Positions 9,408 to 18,176 of a stretch of 64,000 bases of DNA are shown here, piece after piece. This DNA comes from Bacillota bacterium (GTDB taxonomy: Bacteria; Bacillota; Clostridia; Acetivibrionales; DSM-2933). The notes beneath the pieces are model-generated. The model saw only the letters and a program-made list of their open reading frames with translations, had not been told where the DNA came from and searched no databases. The DNA is taken from positions 1 through 64,000 of the forward strand of contig JAEYYB010000138.1 of NCBI GenBank assembly GCA_023430975.1. The letters run 5' to 3'. A program made the translations under genes and the position numbers. The stretch's first letter is position 1. Each line of letters starts with the position of its first letter.

Positions 9408-9862
9408 TTAATTGAGATTTATAAACCCCTTTGCTGCTTTTTCAATGTTTTCTAATAAAATATTATTATTTGATTGAAATGTTAATTTTTTATTATTGCT
9501 AAATTCTATGTATAAACGGTAACTTTCAGGTCCTTCACTAGAATTCTCTGTAAATAATTTAACCGAACAACGCCTTACTTCAGATAAAGGTTTCACAGAA
9601 ACATACTTATTTATTAGATTTTGATGCGTAACAGTAACTTTTTGATCATTTTTGTTAAATATACACTCAACAGGCTCTTTATTGGCCACTAAATAGCAAA
9701 TTGCAATAATCAAAAAAGCTGTAAGCCAATCATAGGAGGTAAATATTATCAATAGTATACTTCCTACAACACATAATGAACTAAAAAATATCGTGAAAGT
9801 CCAGAAAAAGGAGACTGAATTTTCAGCTCATCTTCAGAACATTGGTATGTTATATCCTTCAT
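9408..9862 (-). pseudogene. Hypothetical two-helix membrane protein, frameshifted
   Basis: An ATG at 9862 opens MKDITYQCSEDELKIQSPF, which soon stops; shifting one base inside a run of five T restores FFWTFTIFFSSLCVVGSILL and then the long frame beginning IIFTSYDWLTAFLIIAICYL. Adding one T to the run would give a single protein of about 150 residues with two membrane helices and a cytoplasmic beta-rich tail (FNKNDQKVTVTHQNLINKYV and further), similar in layout to PH-like bacterial membrane proteins. I do not recognise a family. A single-base loss in a T run can be a true mutation or a sequencing error. Confidence 0.6.
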
Positions 9863-9905
9863 TATCAAATTCCTTACCTTTTGTTTTATAGTATAATAAG
9901 GCCGG

Positions 9906-10445
9906 CTACTTTATAAGCAGTGCCAGCTTATTTACAGTATTTGCATTTCGTATGGTCAGTTTATCGTATAAAGATGAACTGGTAACCTTTGACCATCTTG
10001 TCCTGGAAAATGTTTCTATTGGTGCAGACCAGAAAATAACCCTTCCATAAAAATCTACTTTTTCGTATTCCGGCTTTGCTGTACCTATATCTTTAAATAC
10101 TTCATCTACAGTAACAGGAGGTATTACAAAGATTGCGTTGTGCTTTGAATCCTCATCTTTATTCCACCAAGATGGAGCATTGTCGAGTGCATCTAAAAGA
10201 TCTTTGCCAGGAACGATTGCGACAGGTATTCTGAAAGAAAACTTATCTTCTATAAATGCTTCACACTCTTTTTTTATTTCTTCCACGTCGGATCTATCAC
10301 TGGAAAAAATAACATTACCGCTATTTATATACGTCACAACATCAACAAAGCCATTTTGCTCAATTAGTATTTTTAATTCAGGCATAGGAACTTTGTTTTT
10401 GCCGCCTACGTTTATACCACGCAAAAATGCGATGTATTTTGTCAT
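9906..10445 (-). CDS. DUF1697 family protein
   Basis: The 179-residue sequence starts MTKYIAFLRGINVGGKNKVP, the signature of DUF1697 proteins, followed by FVDVVTYINSGNVIFSS, a second family hallmark, and the C-terminal pair SRTRWSKVTSSSLYDKLTIR and NANTVNKLALL. Length is normal and nothing is missing. No biochemical function is established for the family. It is a cytoplasmic protein without membrane segments. A GGAAAT-type ribosome site precedes the ATG. Transcription would continue toward the frameshifted membrane protein gene. Confidence 0.9.
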   Translation of the reverse strand: MTKYIAFLRGINVGGKNKVPMPELKILIEQNGFVDVVTYINSGNVIFSSDRSDVEEIKKECEAFIEDKFSFRIPVAIVPGKDLLDALDNAPSWWNKDEDSKHNAIFVIPPVTVDEVFKDIGTAKPEYEKVDFYGRVIFWSAPIETFSRTRWSKVTSSSLYDKLTIRNANTVNKLALLIK

Positions 10446-10462
10446 TATTCAATTTCCTTTCT

Positions 10463-10566
10463 TATATGAAAAGTGAATAATCTTTTACATTTGTCTATCG
10501 CAAATTCCGTAAAAACCGTTCGTTATTTGCTCTGACAAATGTAAGATCATTAACACTTTTAATATA
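10463..10566. repeat. ~104-bp palindromic repeat (MITE-like, family 1)
   Basis: Begins TATATGAAAAGTGAATAATC and ends TTAACACTTTTAATATA, with the internal marker CCGTTCGTTATTTGCTCTGA. The two halves are imperfect reverse complements, so the whole element can fold into one hairpin. It is nearly identical to the copy at 47014-47117. Confidence 0.85.
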
Positions 10567-10578
10567 GTCATACTTAAT

Positions 10579-11076
10579 TTAAATATTGAGGGTTTGTGCC
10601 CACTCTCTTGTTTTTCTTATGCTTTCTTCCTTAGAATTTAAAGGTGATTTCAACTCCAGTTCACCTAAAAATTGATTGCCTTTTAGTGCATTCTTCATAT
10701 TCCTAAAGGTCTTTCCCTTAGCACCTCCACAGCAGCAGTATAATGCAATCTTCTTACCCGTAATTTCAACTTGAGAAAAGAATGTATTAAAGGGTGAGGC
10801 ATAAGAGCTTGCCCAAACAGGAGTGCCTATTATGATAAGATCATAATCCATTGGATTCTTATCAAATGGAAGCAGTTCAGGCTTGGACTTAAGAGTAACC
10901 TGCATTCCCCCTATAAAAAGATTAAAGAAAGTAGCTTTGGGCAGACTTTTTCTGGTCTTGATTTCCAGAGTGTCAGCTTTTATTTCCTGTGCAACGGTTT
11001 CTGCTATAAATTTGCTATTACCTGATTGGGAGAAGTATACAACCAATGCTCTGTTTTTGTTGATGTTATTTGACAC
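10579..11076 (-). CDS. Flavodoxin family protein
   Basis: A 165-residue cytoplasmic protein with the FMN phosphate-binding loop VVYFSQSGNSKFIAE near the N-terminus and the YDLIIIGTPVWASSYASPFN segment typical of flavodoxin folds. It then has KKIALYCCCGGAKGKTF with an unusual triple Cys, and a C-terminal helix. It probably binds FMN and carries out electron transfer or reduces small substrates; the partner cannot be told from sequence. Length is as expected for short-chain flavodoxins. The gene is preceded by an AGGAGG-like site (AAGGAGGAATT). A family 1 repeat follows its stop. Confidence 0.88.
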   Translation of the reverse strand: MSNNINKNRALVVYFSQSGNSKFIAETVAQEIKADTLEIKTRKSLPKATFFNLFIGGMQVTLKSKPELLPFDKNPMDYDLIIIGTPVWASSYASPFNTFFSQVEITGKKIALYCCCGGAKGKTFRNMKNALKGNQFLGELELKSPLNSKEESIRKTREWAQTLNI

Positions 11077-11253
11077 AAAAATTCCTCCTTATAATATCTT
11101 TTAAATATTCTTATTATCTCGCTCCTTGAAATATATTAATTGTGCTGATATATTTGCTATAAATGATTTGCTATAAAATGGTGTAAGTATCCTTGCCTAA
11201 TTTTGTGTTGATTTTATCCTTTTATTATACCAGTTATACCAGTTAATTATTTT

Positions 11254-11658
11254 CTAATCCATATTATAAGATTTAGATTCCCCATCTATTTTTTTACCGT
11301 TCTTATAAATTTCATAACTATATGCACTGGTACCTATCGATTTTTCCATTTTAATTACAGTATTGTCATCGATTATATAATAAGAACCATAGCCTCTGTC
11401 CATTGTTCCTGCATCAAAAAAGTAATTTAGAATTTTATTGTCAGAATCAAAAATCATATCGTACGAAATATAAAAATCAAAATACGAATTATTGATTGTC
11501 TCTTGCGGCTTATCGGTAGGATTAGCACTTTGATTTTTTGCAGTAGATTCAATAATTGAAGGTTATGTATTTGTTTGTTGATCAACTTGGCTAGATGTGC
11601 AACCTCCTAATGTGCAGCCCATAAAAGCCACTAAAACCAATGCTATTTTCTTCACCAT
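11254..11658 (-). pseudogene. Small lipoprotein gene with an in-frame stop
   Basis: ATG at 11658, preceded by a GGAAGGAG ribosome site, opens MVKKIALVLVAFMGCTLGGC, a lipoprotein signal with lipobox LGGC. The frame meets TAA at 11565-11563 (codon 32) and then continues in the same frame without further stops to 11254, ending YEIYKNGKKIDGESKSYNMD. Read through, it would be 134 residues: a lipid-anchored protein with a Ser/Thr/Asn/Gln-rich linker and a small beta domain. The family is unknown. As written only a 31-residue lipopeptide would be made. A single substitution would repair it. Confidence 0.65.
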
Positions 11659-11707
11659 AAAACTCCTTCCAGTCTTCTACCTCTTCTTCACTAAATGGAT
11701 GAGGAGA

Positions 11708-12212
11708 TCACTCCTTATCTTCAGGCAGCTCGTCAATTATATCAATGAGTTCATTTTCAATTGCCTTTTCTAACATATCATTGAATTCCGCTTCAGGAAT
11801 AAATGATGGACCTAACTTTATATGTGGATTGTGCTTTCTGATAAAACTCAACATTGCCGACAATTGCGATCCAATGAATTGGAGTGTTATAGCAGCCAGA
11901 ACCTTTCCGGTGCTATTCTTGAAAGCAATATTGTATTCTTTAGCATCTATAGTTGAAACATCCTTAAAGTATATTGTTTTTTTAATCAAGGCTCTTATTT
12001 CAATGCGATCCTGATACAATCGAACGTTGATTGTATTTACAAAAATGATCACCCCAACCATTATAGCGGCTAACGGCCCAAAAATCACTGCAAAATCGAT
12101 GATACCACTTGCGTAAAATCATATCCTCCAAATGCCAGTATACCGCCAAGCAATGTAAGAATGATGTTCAAAGGCGTCTTTGAACCTTTTTAGAAAACTT
12201 AAATTCTTCCAC
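11708..12212 (-). pseudogene. Hypothetical membrane protein with two frameshifts near the start
   Basis: A GTG at 12212 with a strong GGAGAGGAG site opens MEEFKFSKKVQRR. The hydrophobic continuation TPLNIILTLLGGILAFGGYD is in the next frame, and FYASGIIDFAVIFGPLAAIM and the remaining 126 codons are in the third frame. Joined, they make a plausible protein of about 165 residues with two membrane helices and a C-terminal polar domain (PH-like pattern VRLYQDRIEIRALIKKTIYF). The family is not recognised. The intact strong ribosome site on a broken frame argues for recent loss or sequence error. Confidence 0.55.
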
Positions 12213-12366
12213 TTAAATTTCTCCTCTCCAAATATTTAAATTATGCTGCGTAGCTCTTTCAATAATTAATTTACCAGATTCCATCTGATTACGTCTATAT
12301 TTATAGACTTGTGTACATATTTGCATTAAAATTATATATATTGAGATTGAAAAAAGAGGTGTTTAT

Positions 12367-14061
12367 ATGCCAACAATAGGAATAGATCTTGGCACTACTA
12401 ATAGCCTTGTGGCCTACTGGACAGATGAAGGGCCAAGGTTAATCCCAAATGTGCTGGGGTCAAATCTTACACCGTCGGTAGTCAGTGTTGATGAAAACGG
12501 AGAAATATATGTAGGGCAGATAGCCAAAGAAAGAAAAATTACTCATCCTCACCTAACAGCTTCTTCATTTAAACGATTTATGGGAACGGAGAAAGTTTTT
12601 CATCTTGGGCAATATTCTTTCACTCCTGAAGATTTATCCTCCTTTGTTGTACGTTCTTTAAAGGCTGATGCGGAGGCTTATTTTGGTAGTGAGGTGACCG
12701 AGGCTGTGATCAGTGTTCCGGCTTATTTCAATGATGCTCAAAGAAAAGCAACAAAGCGTTCGGCGGAACTGGCCGGGCTCAAAGTGGAACGGCTTATCAG
12801 CGAGCCTACTGCTGCGGCAATATCATATGGACTGCATCTGAAAGAATCTGAAACCAGCTTCCTTGTATTCGATCTTGGAGGAGGTACCTTTGATGTATCT
12901 ATCCTGGAGCTGTTCGAAGGTGTTATGCAGGTAAAATCCATTGCAGGTGATAATTTTCTTGGAGGAGAAGATTTTACCGATACTCTGGCTGCACATTTTA
13001 TTGAACGTCATGGACTAAACTTGGATTCCCTTGATTTTAAGGCTAGATCATTTATAAGCAAGCAGGCTGAGCAGTGCAAATGTAACCTGAGTAATGGCAG
13101 CAATGGAAAGATGGTTTTTACCATAAATGATAAAACCTATGAATCAGTTATAGATCGGGGAGAATATGAAAAGCTGGTTCAACCCCTTCTAATTCGTCTA
13201 CGCCACCCTATAGAACGTGCACTAAGAGATGCAGAGCTAATGCCGGAGGATCTCGATTCAGTCATACTGATAGGCGGTGCTACCAGAATGCATGTTGTGA
13301 GATCTGTTGTATCCAAGATGTTTGGGCGTCTTCCTAATTCAAGTATTAATCCTGATGAGGCAGTTGCATTGGGTACAGCTATCCAGGTTGCTCTAAAAGA
13401 GCGTAACCAGGCACTCAATGAAGTAATACTTACAGATGTTTGTCCGTACTCACTTGGCACCAACATTGCAAAAGACATGGGCGGCGGTAAATTTGAGGCA
13501 GGGTATTTCCTTCCGATAATAGAGAGGAATACACCCATACCTGTAAGTAAGGTAGAAACCTTGTCTACCCTATATGAAAACCAATCGGAGATACATGTAG
13601 AGGTATATCAGGGGGAAAGCAGAAGGGTAGAAGGCAATATAAAAATAGGTGAACTAAACATACCTCTCAACCCAGAAAAAACGGGAAAACAACTCGTTGA
13701 TGTAAGATATACATATGATATCAACGGTATTTTGGAAGTTGAGGTATTGACCCATAAGACAGGGGCAAAAAACAGGATTGTTATAGAGAAAAGTCCTGGG
13801 AGTATGACACAGGAGGAGATTGAGGAGAAGCTTAAGCAATTGAAGGATTTAAAGATTCACCCAAGGGAAAGAACAGAAAACAAGCTTCTTATAGCCAGAG
13901 GAGAGAGGTTGTATGAAGAGTCTCTTGGAGAGATACGGGAATATATCTCAATGGTTTTACAGGATTTTGAAAGTGTCATGTCTCGTCAAAATGAGCTGGA
14001 AATTAGAAAGGCTGCTGAAGTCCTTAAGAAAAAGCTTGATGAAATTGAAATGAGGTTCTAA
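12367..14061 (+). CDS. hscC: Hsp70 chaperone of the HscC type
   Basis: An ATP-dependent Hsp70 of 564 residues, the length of HscC rather than the 610-640 of DnaK. The ATPase domain (1-370) shows IGIDLGTTNSLVA, the Hsp70 signatures VFDLGGGTFDVSIL and VILIGGATRMHVVRSVV, and SVPAYFNDAQRKATK. The substrate-binding domain (about 375-490) follows, then a short helical tail without the acidic EEVD-like end of DnaK. In E. coli HscC works with membrane J-like proteins (DjlB, DjlC), and the next gene here, five bases downstream, encodes such a protein, which supports the HscC assignment over DnaK. The ATG start has AAGAGGTG eight bases ahead. A general stress role is likely but unproven. Confidence 0.88.
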   Translation: MPTIGIDLGTTNSLVAYWTDEGPRLIPNVLGSNLTPSVVSVDENGEIYVGQIAKERKITHPHLTASSFKRFMGTEKVFHLGQYSFTPEDLSSFVVRSLKADAEAYFGSEVTEAVISVPAYFNDAQRKATKRSAELAGLKVERLISEPTAAAISYGLHLKESETSFLVFDLGGGTFDVSILELFEGVMQVKSIAGDNFLGGEDFTDTLAAHFIERHGLNLDSLDFKARSFISKQAEQCKCNLSNGSNGKMVFTINDKTYESVIDRGEYEKLVQPLLIRLRHPIERALRDAELMPEDLDSVILIGGATRMHVVRSVVSKMFGRLPNSSINPDEAVALGTAIQVALKERNQALNEVILTDVCPYSLGTNIAKDMGGGKFEAGYFLPIIERNTPIPVSKVETLSTLYENQSEIHVEVYQGESRRVEGNIKIGELNIPLNPEKTGKQLVDVRYTYDINGILEVEVLTHKTGAKNRIVIEKSPGSMTQEEIEEKLKQLKDLKIHPRERTENKLLIARGERLYEESLGEIREYISMVLQDFESVMSRQNELEIRKAAEVLKKKLDEIEMRF

Positions 14062-14066
14062 TTCCA

Positions 14067-16058
14067 ATGGATATATGGAATGTTTTGGGGATAAACCCCA
14101 CTGATGACATAGGTGTAATAAAAAAAGCATATGCGGCTAAACTGAAAGTTTGTCATCCGGAAGATGACCCACAGGGGTACCAAAGGCTCAGGGAGGCTTT
14201 TGACAGTGCCTTAAAATATGCTAAAATGCAGCGAAAATCCAAAGATGCTGATATCAGCCAAACAAATGAAAATAGAAATGTGGATGGTGGCGAAGAATCC
14301 CAGGCAACGGTTGACAATGAAATACAGGAACCGATCGATGATGAAATACAGCCTCCGAAGGTTAAATTCAGAAATGACTTCATAACAAATGTTATTGCCT
14401 TAGAGTATGCCAATGACGGATTTATAGAGGATGCAGCCGATATTTACAATAACTTTTCATTCAGAATAGATGAGAAGAAATGGATTGCTCTGTTGGATTG
14501 TGATTTGATGTGGAACATAAAAAACCAGGAGCGTCTCAACATTAGGATGCTTACTTTTTTAACATCCCATCATTATTTGCCAAATAAAATATGGAAATTG
14601 TTAAATACTCACTTTGATTGGTGTAAAAGCCTTGAGCGTCTTGAATATGTTTACTCCAGGACGTTCATAAAGTATATAAAAAGAAGGGTAAACGAGAAGC
14701 AATATCTTCATTATTCTCATCTTGCAGGCATTAATATTATAAATCTGGAAAAGTATCTTGAGTTTAGAGAAGCTGCTTTTGATGAGATAAATAAAAAAGA
14801 TTTTAATAATGCGTACATATCATTAACACAAGCTGAAGAAATTTATAATGAAGATCCAGAACTATGGAAGTTGCAAGGGATGTACCGTTTTCATATGGGA
14901 AATATTGATGCAGCCGATGATTTGTTTAAACGGTGTTTGAAATTTAGACCGGATGATATTATTAATTTATTCTATTCCATACACATTCTTTACAAGAAGG
15001 AGAAATATCATGAGGCCGTTACGCTGTGTGAAAAACTGAAGGAAATAGGTGACTTGAATGCAGAACAGCATGGATTGCTATCAATATGCTACATTAAGGT
15101 TAAAAGATTTGAAGAAGCCAAAAATCATCTTCAAACTGCCTTAGAAATTGACCCTAGAAATAAAACTATAAGAAATCTTTTTTGTGATCTTAACGATAAA
15201 ATTAAGAAGGAAATTAAGGAGGAGAGCCGGAGAAAACGTAAAGACGAGGAGTTAAGGCTTGAACTTGCTCGGATAGACCAAGAAATTGAATTGATATTGC
15301 AAGGTGATGATAATAATGGTAATAAAGCTTCATATAAAAGTCCGCTAGGGCATGGAAAAGCCAAGGTTTTTGTTATTGTTGTAGTAATTATTACTGTTTT
15401 GGTTATACAATTTGCCTTGACGCGAAGCAATGTAATAAGAAACAATTCTGCTGGTAACGCCAAGTCAACCATAGAAGCTTTAAATACACCAAAACCGTCT
15501 TTAAATAATGATGCCTATATTGAAATTACAAATGCATATGCATTATCAACCGATGGTAATGAACATAGCATAAACCAAAGTGAATTGATTGGACTTAACC
15601 TTATGTGTAAATATGTATTGGGCACAGATCAAATTCTAGGTACGTCTTTCAAAGAGCTGGATATGAGCGATCCTTCAAAGTTAAGTATTGATGATTTTGT
15701 TGTACGTGTAGGAGTGTTGAACGGTAAAAAGATTGTTGTCCTAACTAGCCTAATGGATTATCTTCAGAAGAATGCTTTCAAAAAAGCAGTTGTGAGAGGA
15801 CAGGTTATAGATATTAAGCCTGAGATGTTATCAGAAGTAAGGGAAAGGATGAAACAGATGGAAATTTCCACTGAAGATTTGATTCCTGATAAATATATAC
15901 TTACGTCTATAGATTTTAGCTATGATGATATCAAGAATGATATAGAAAATAAACAATTATATGGAAGTTCCTCAGAACCCAATTGGTCTTCTCTATTCAA
16001 GCTGATTATACCAATTATAATTTTTTTATCAGTTGCAATACGACGATCGAGAAGTTGA
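14067..16058 (+). CDS. Membrane J-like/TPR protein, probable HscC partner
   Basis: The first 60 residues (MDIWNVLGINPTDDIGVIKK, then KVCHPEDDPQGYQRLREAFD) form a J-like domain in which the canonical His-Pro-Asp tripeptide is His30-Pro31-Glu32. Similar HPE forms occur in the J-like partners of HscC. A charged region, a long helical middle with TPR-like repeats (about 230-370, including AEEIYNEDPELWKLQGMYRF), a coiled, Lys/Glu-rich stretch (about 375-405), one membrane helix near 432-452, an extracellular domain and a second hydrophobic C-terminal segment (about 640-657) follow. It is in an operon with hscC. I infer that it recruits HscC to the membrane; the client and signal are unknown. Confidence 0.8.
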   Translation: MDIWNVLGINPTDDIGVIKKAYAAKLKVCHPEDDPQGYQRLREAFDSALKYAKMQRKSKDADISQTNENRNVDGGEESQATVDNEIQEPIDDEIQPPKVKFRNDFITNVIALEYANDGFIEDAADIYNNFSFRIDEKKWIALLDCDLMWNIKNQERLNIRMLTFLTSHHYLPNKIWKLLNTHFDWCKSLERLEYVYSRTFIKYIKRRVNEKQYLHYSHLAGINIINLEKYLEFREAAFDEINKKDFNNAYISLTQAEEIYNEDPELWKLQGMYRFHMGNIDAADDLFKRCLKFRPDDIINLFYSIHILYKKEKYHEAVTLCEKLKEIGDLNAEQHGLLSICYIKVKRFEEAKNHLQTALEIDPRNKTIRNLFCDLNDKIKKEIKEESRRKRKDEELRLELARIDQEIELILQGDDNNGNKASYKSPLGHGKAKVFVIVVVIITVLVIQFALTRSNVIRNNSAGNAKSTIEALNTPKPSLNNDAYIEITNAYALSTDGNEHSINQSELIGLNLMCKYVLGTDQILGTSFKELDMSDPSKLSIDDFVVRVGVLNGKKIVVLTSLMDYLQKNAFKKAVVRGQVIDIKPEMLSEVRERMKQMEISTEDLIPDKYILTSIDFSYDDIKNDIENKQLYGSSSEPNWSSLFKLIIPIIIFLSVAIRRSRS

Positions 16059-16087
16059 CCTGTGATAAGTAATGCCTTAGAAATAAC

Positions 16088-16190
16088 TATATGAAAAGTG
16101 AATAATCTTATACATTTGTCTATCGCAAATTCCGTAAAAACCGTTCGTTATTTGATCTGACAAATGTAAGATCATTAACTCTTTTCATAT
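16088..16190. repeat. ~103-bp palindromic repeat (family 1)
   Basis: Same element as 10463-10566 and 47014-47117, with a few substitutions (TTATACATTTG in place of TTTTACATTTG, and TTTGATCTGA in the middle). It lies just after the hscC operon and directly before a terminator. Confidence 0.85.
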
Positions 16191-16194
16191 CATT

Positions 16195-16237
16195 AAAGAT
16201 ACCGAACTTATAGAAAATTAACAGTTCGGTATCTTTA
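16195..16237. terminator. Bidirectional terminator after the hscC operon
   Basis: AAAGATACCGAACTT and AGTTCGGTATCTTT form a near-perfect stem of about 14 bp with flanking A and T runs, between convergent genes. Confidence 0.85.
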
Positions 16238-16265
16238 ATAATACACTTAAATGATGCACTTAAAA

Positions 16266-16763
16266 TCACTTGCTTCCAAGCAACTTGAGGGTGTGTTCTA
16301 TTAAATTAATGCCTCCCCATTTACCGTGGCCAGGTATTACTGTTTCGGCATCTTCTTTATATTTATCAAATACATTTTTAACGGATTTTGGCCATTGCTC
16401 AATATTGGCATCTGTTGTGCTTCCTAAATCCTTTGAATCCTCTGATTTTATCAGGCACCCGCCAAATAATATTTTATATTTTGGGAGCCATACAGTTATA
16501 TTATCTTTCGAATGACCTTCACCGGGATAAAATGTTTCGATTACTGTATCTCCTACCTGAATAACGGGTTCTAAATCCAATTCAGTGAGTGGTTTATTAA
16601 AACCGTTCTTTTCTGCTTCCTTCATGGTCATGCTGGTACTTCTTACATCAATCTTCTGTTCAAGTAATGTGGATATTCCGCCAATCCTGTCATCATGGGC
16701 GTGTGTTATGACACTGTTTAAAACACATGACATTTTGCTTTCATTCTGCCGTATGGGGCTCAA
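16266..16763 (-). pseudogene. Subclass B1 metallo-beta-lactamase, N-terminal part missing
   Basis: All zinc ligands of a B1 metallo-beta-lactamase are present: HAHDDR (three ligands), GEGHSKDN (His), FGGCLIKS (Cys) and IPGHG (His). Similarity begins at SVITHAHDDR; the signal peptide and the first 90 or so residues of the fold (the first beta-sheet) are absent, and only 15 bases separate the frame from the stop of the upstream gene. The frame starts with an isolated MSPIRQNE without a good ribosome site. It is most likely a 5'-truncated remnant that cannot fold. It would otherwise hydrolyse beta-lactams in the extracellular space. Confidence 0.75.
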
Positions 16764-16778
16764 ATACTCGCTCCAGAC

Positions 16779-17618
16779 CTAATAGTAAAAATGCATTCCG
16801 TCCATTTTTTTATATAGTGTAATCCTTTTGCTTTTAAATGGAACATCACAAAAATATAAGCATTTACCTATATTATTGACACCTTCATAAGCCATTTTTG
16901 CTGCAGTTATGCATTCCTGAGTAGGAACAAGGGTTTTAAATCCTGATTTATGTGCTGGTGGAAATTGGCCTTGTTGAAATATAACACCTTGAACTGTGTT
17001 GGGATATGCAGGACTCTTTATTCTGTTTAATACAACGTTCGCGATAGCTACTTTGGTATCAAGTGACAAGCCTTTTCCTTCAACATGAATTATTCTTGCA
17101 AGCCAAAGCAAATCTTCATCTGTATATGATCTTTTGTAAACTGAGGAAGCGGGAACAGTTAGTTTATCATTATTAATAGACAGGGTATAATATTTGGGGT
17201 CCCAATCAACCTTACAGCCAAGGGTTTCAGATATAAACCTTAAAGGAACCATGGTACGACTATTGTTAATTTCGACGGATGAATCAATGGTGAATGGTTC
17301 ACCGTTAATAAGTATTTCTTTTTTTCCAACATACAATTCCATGAGACTTTGCTCTGTTACAACAAGGGCCTTGTTTTCTTCCTTAACCCAGCTTATATCC
17401 GCACCTAAAGCCTGGCTAATAAACCTAAGCGACACATATGTACGACCGTTTTTAATGTAAGGAGGTGCATCGGTTTTGATGTAATTACCGTTAACTTTCA
17501 GGCTGATAAAAACCTGATTGCTCAAAGCATTTGTCGGAATTTGATAACAAAAACACAATAAGATCAAAACTAAAAAAAACACCACTGGCCTTGCATAATT
17601 AATTTTTCTCATACTCAT
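16779..17618 (-). CDS. Secreted SleB-type cell wall hydrolase with copper amine oxidase N-like repeats
   Basis: A 279-residue protein with a signal peptide (about 1-32) and two copies of the copper amine oxidase N-terminal-like domain (about 38-160), recognisable by GRTYVSLRFISQALGADISW and SRTMVPLRFISETLGCKVDW. These small repeats are common stalk modules in clostridial envelope proteins. The C-terminal domain (about 165-279) is Hydrolase_2/SleB: DLLWLARIIHVEGKGLSLDT with the catalytic Glu, then ANVVLNRIKSPAYPNTVQGV and FQQGQFPP. It probably cleaves peptidoglycan, as SleB/CwlJ relatives do in spore cortex, but vegetative roles also exist. The start is ATG at 17618; an in-frame ATG two codons later is possible. 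Confidence 0.88.
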   Translation of the reverse strand: MSMRKINYARPVVFFLVLILLCFCYQIPTNALSNQVFISLKVNGNYIKTDAPPYIKNGRTYVSLRFISQALGADISWVKEENKALVVTEQSLMELYVGKKEILINGEPFTIDSSVEINNSRTMVPLRFISETLGCKVDWDPKYYTLSINNDKLTVPASSVYKRSYTDEDLLWLARIIHVEGKGLSLDTKVAIANVVLNRIKSPAYPNTVQGVIFQQGQFPPAHKSGFKTLVPTQECITAAKMAYEGVNNIGKCLYFCDVPFKSKRITLYKKMDGMHFYY

Positions 17619-17647
17619 CTCCTCTTTGAAATATTTTGCATTTGTTC

Positions 17648-17729
17648 ATGTCTGGGAAATTATGGAGTATTCACACCGCAATTTCTCGCAACAACAATCA
17701 ATGTTGTAAAATAACTTCGCGATTTTGTA
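17648..17729 (+). repeat. ~80-bp double-hairpin repeat (family 2), copy A
   Basis: Begins ATGTCTGGGAAATTATGG and ends GCGATTTTGTA. The first part folds as AAATTATGGAGT / ACACCGCAATTT, and the second as an AAAATAAC / GCGATTTT hairpin. Related copies occur at 58841-58923 and 61931-62004. Confidence 0.7.
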
Positions 17730-17775
17730 CTGAAGATTACTTTTGATCAAAATTAGTATTTTATATAAATATATT

Positions 17776-17934
17776 ATGTATCAATGCCATTTATAAACAT
17801 AAAGTTAAAAATATAAATAAATGCAATTTTGGCATTATAATATCATAACACTGGGGGAACAGGCAAGAGATGGCCTTTATATGGCAAATTTATCAAGTGC
17901 TGATAAGAGGTTGAAACCCTTATGTATCAATGCC
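17776..17934. repeat. Intergenic region with a 14-bp direct repeat
   Basis: TATGTATCAATGCC occurs at 17776-17789 and again at 17921-17934. Between them is a G-rich stretch (CTGGGGGAACAGGC) and short self-complementary pieces such as AGGC-AAGAGATGGCCT. No open frame or known riboswitch was recognised in the 17730-18002 gap. Confidence 0.4.
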
Positions 17935-18002
17935 TTTACGGAAAGTGTGGCAAAATTGTTTTTACAAAAATGACAAAATAATTACTTGAACTTAACCATT
18001 AC

Positions 18003-18105
18003 TATATGAAAAGTGTTAATAATCTTACATTTGTCAGAGCAAATAATGAACGCTTTTACGGGATTTGCGATAGACAAATGTAAAAGATTATTCACTTTTC
18101 ATATA
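18003..18105. repeat. ~103-bp palindromic repeat (family 1), opposite orientation
   Basis: Begins TATATGAAAAGTGTTAATAA and ends CACTTTTCATATA. The internal text is the reverse complement of the copies at 10463 and 47014, with AATGAACGCTTTTACGGG in the centre. Confidence 0.85.
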
Positions 18106-18110
18106 AATAA

Positions 18111-18160
18111 AAAAGTGATTCTACTGCCAAATTGTTATTGCAGTAAAATCACTTTTTATT
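18111..18160 (-). terminator. Terminator of the GH10 gene
   Basis: AAAAGTGATTCTACTGC and GCAGTAAAATCACTTTT form a 17-bp stem with one mismatch and an A/T-rich flank, 17 bases after the xylanase stop on the minus strand. A related stem occurs at 24000-24058. Confidence 0.8.
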
Positions 18161-18176
18161 GTTGGATCAAGGTTCT

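Noticed and set aside
13179..13538. Minus-strand frame of 119 codons in hscC
   Set aside because: It lies wholly inside a well-supported gene, has no ribosome site and no recognisable domain.
16088..16237. Palindromic repeat serving as the hscC operon terminator
   Set aside because: A separate perfect terminator follows directly at 16195-16237, so the repeat is not needed for termination here.
17840..17960. Possible riboswitch upstream of the SleB-type gene
   Set aside because: The G-rich segment has short stems, but I could not match it to the conserved cores of c-di-AMP, c-di-GMP, glycine, lysine or THF riboswitches on either strand.
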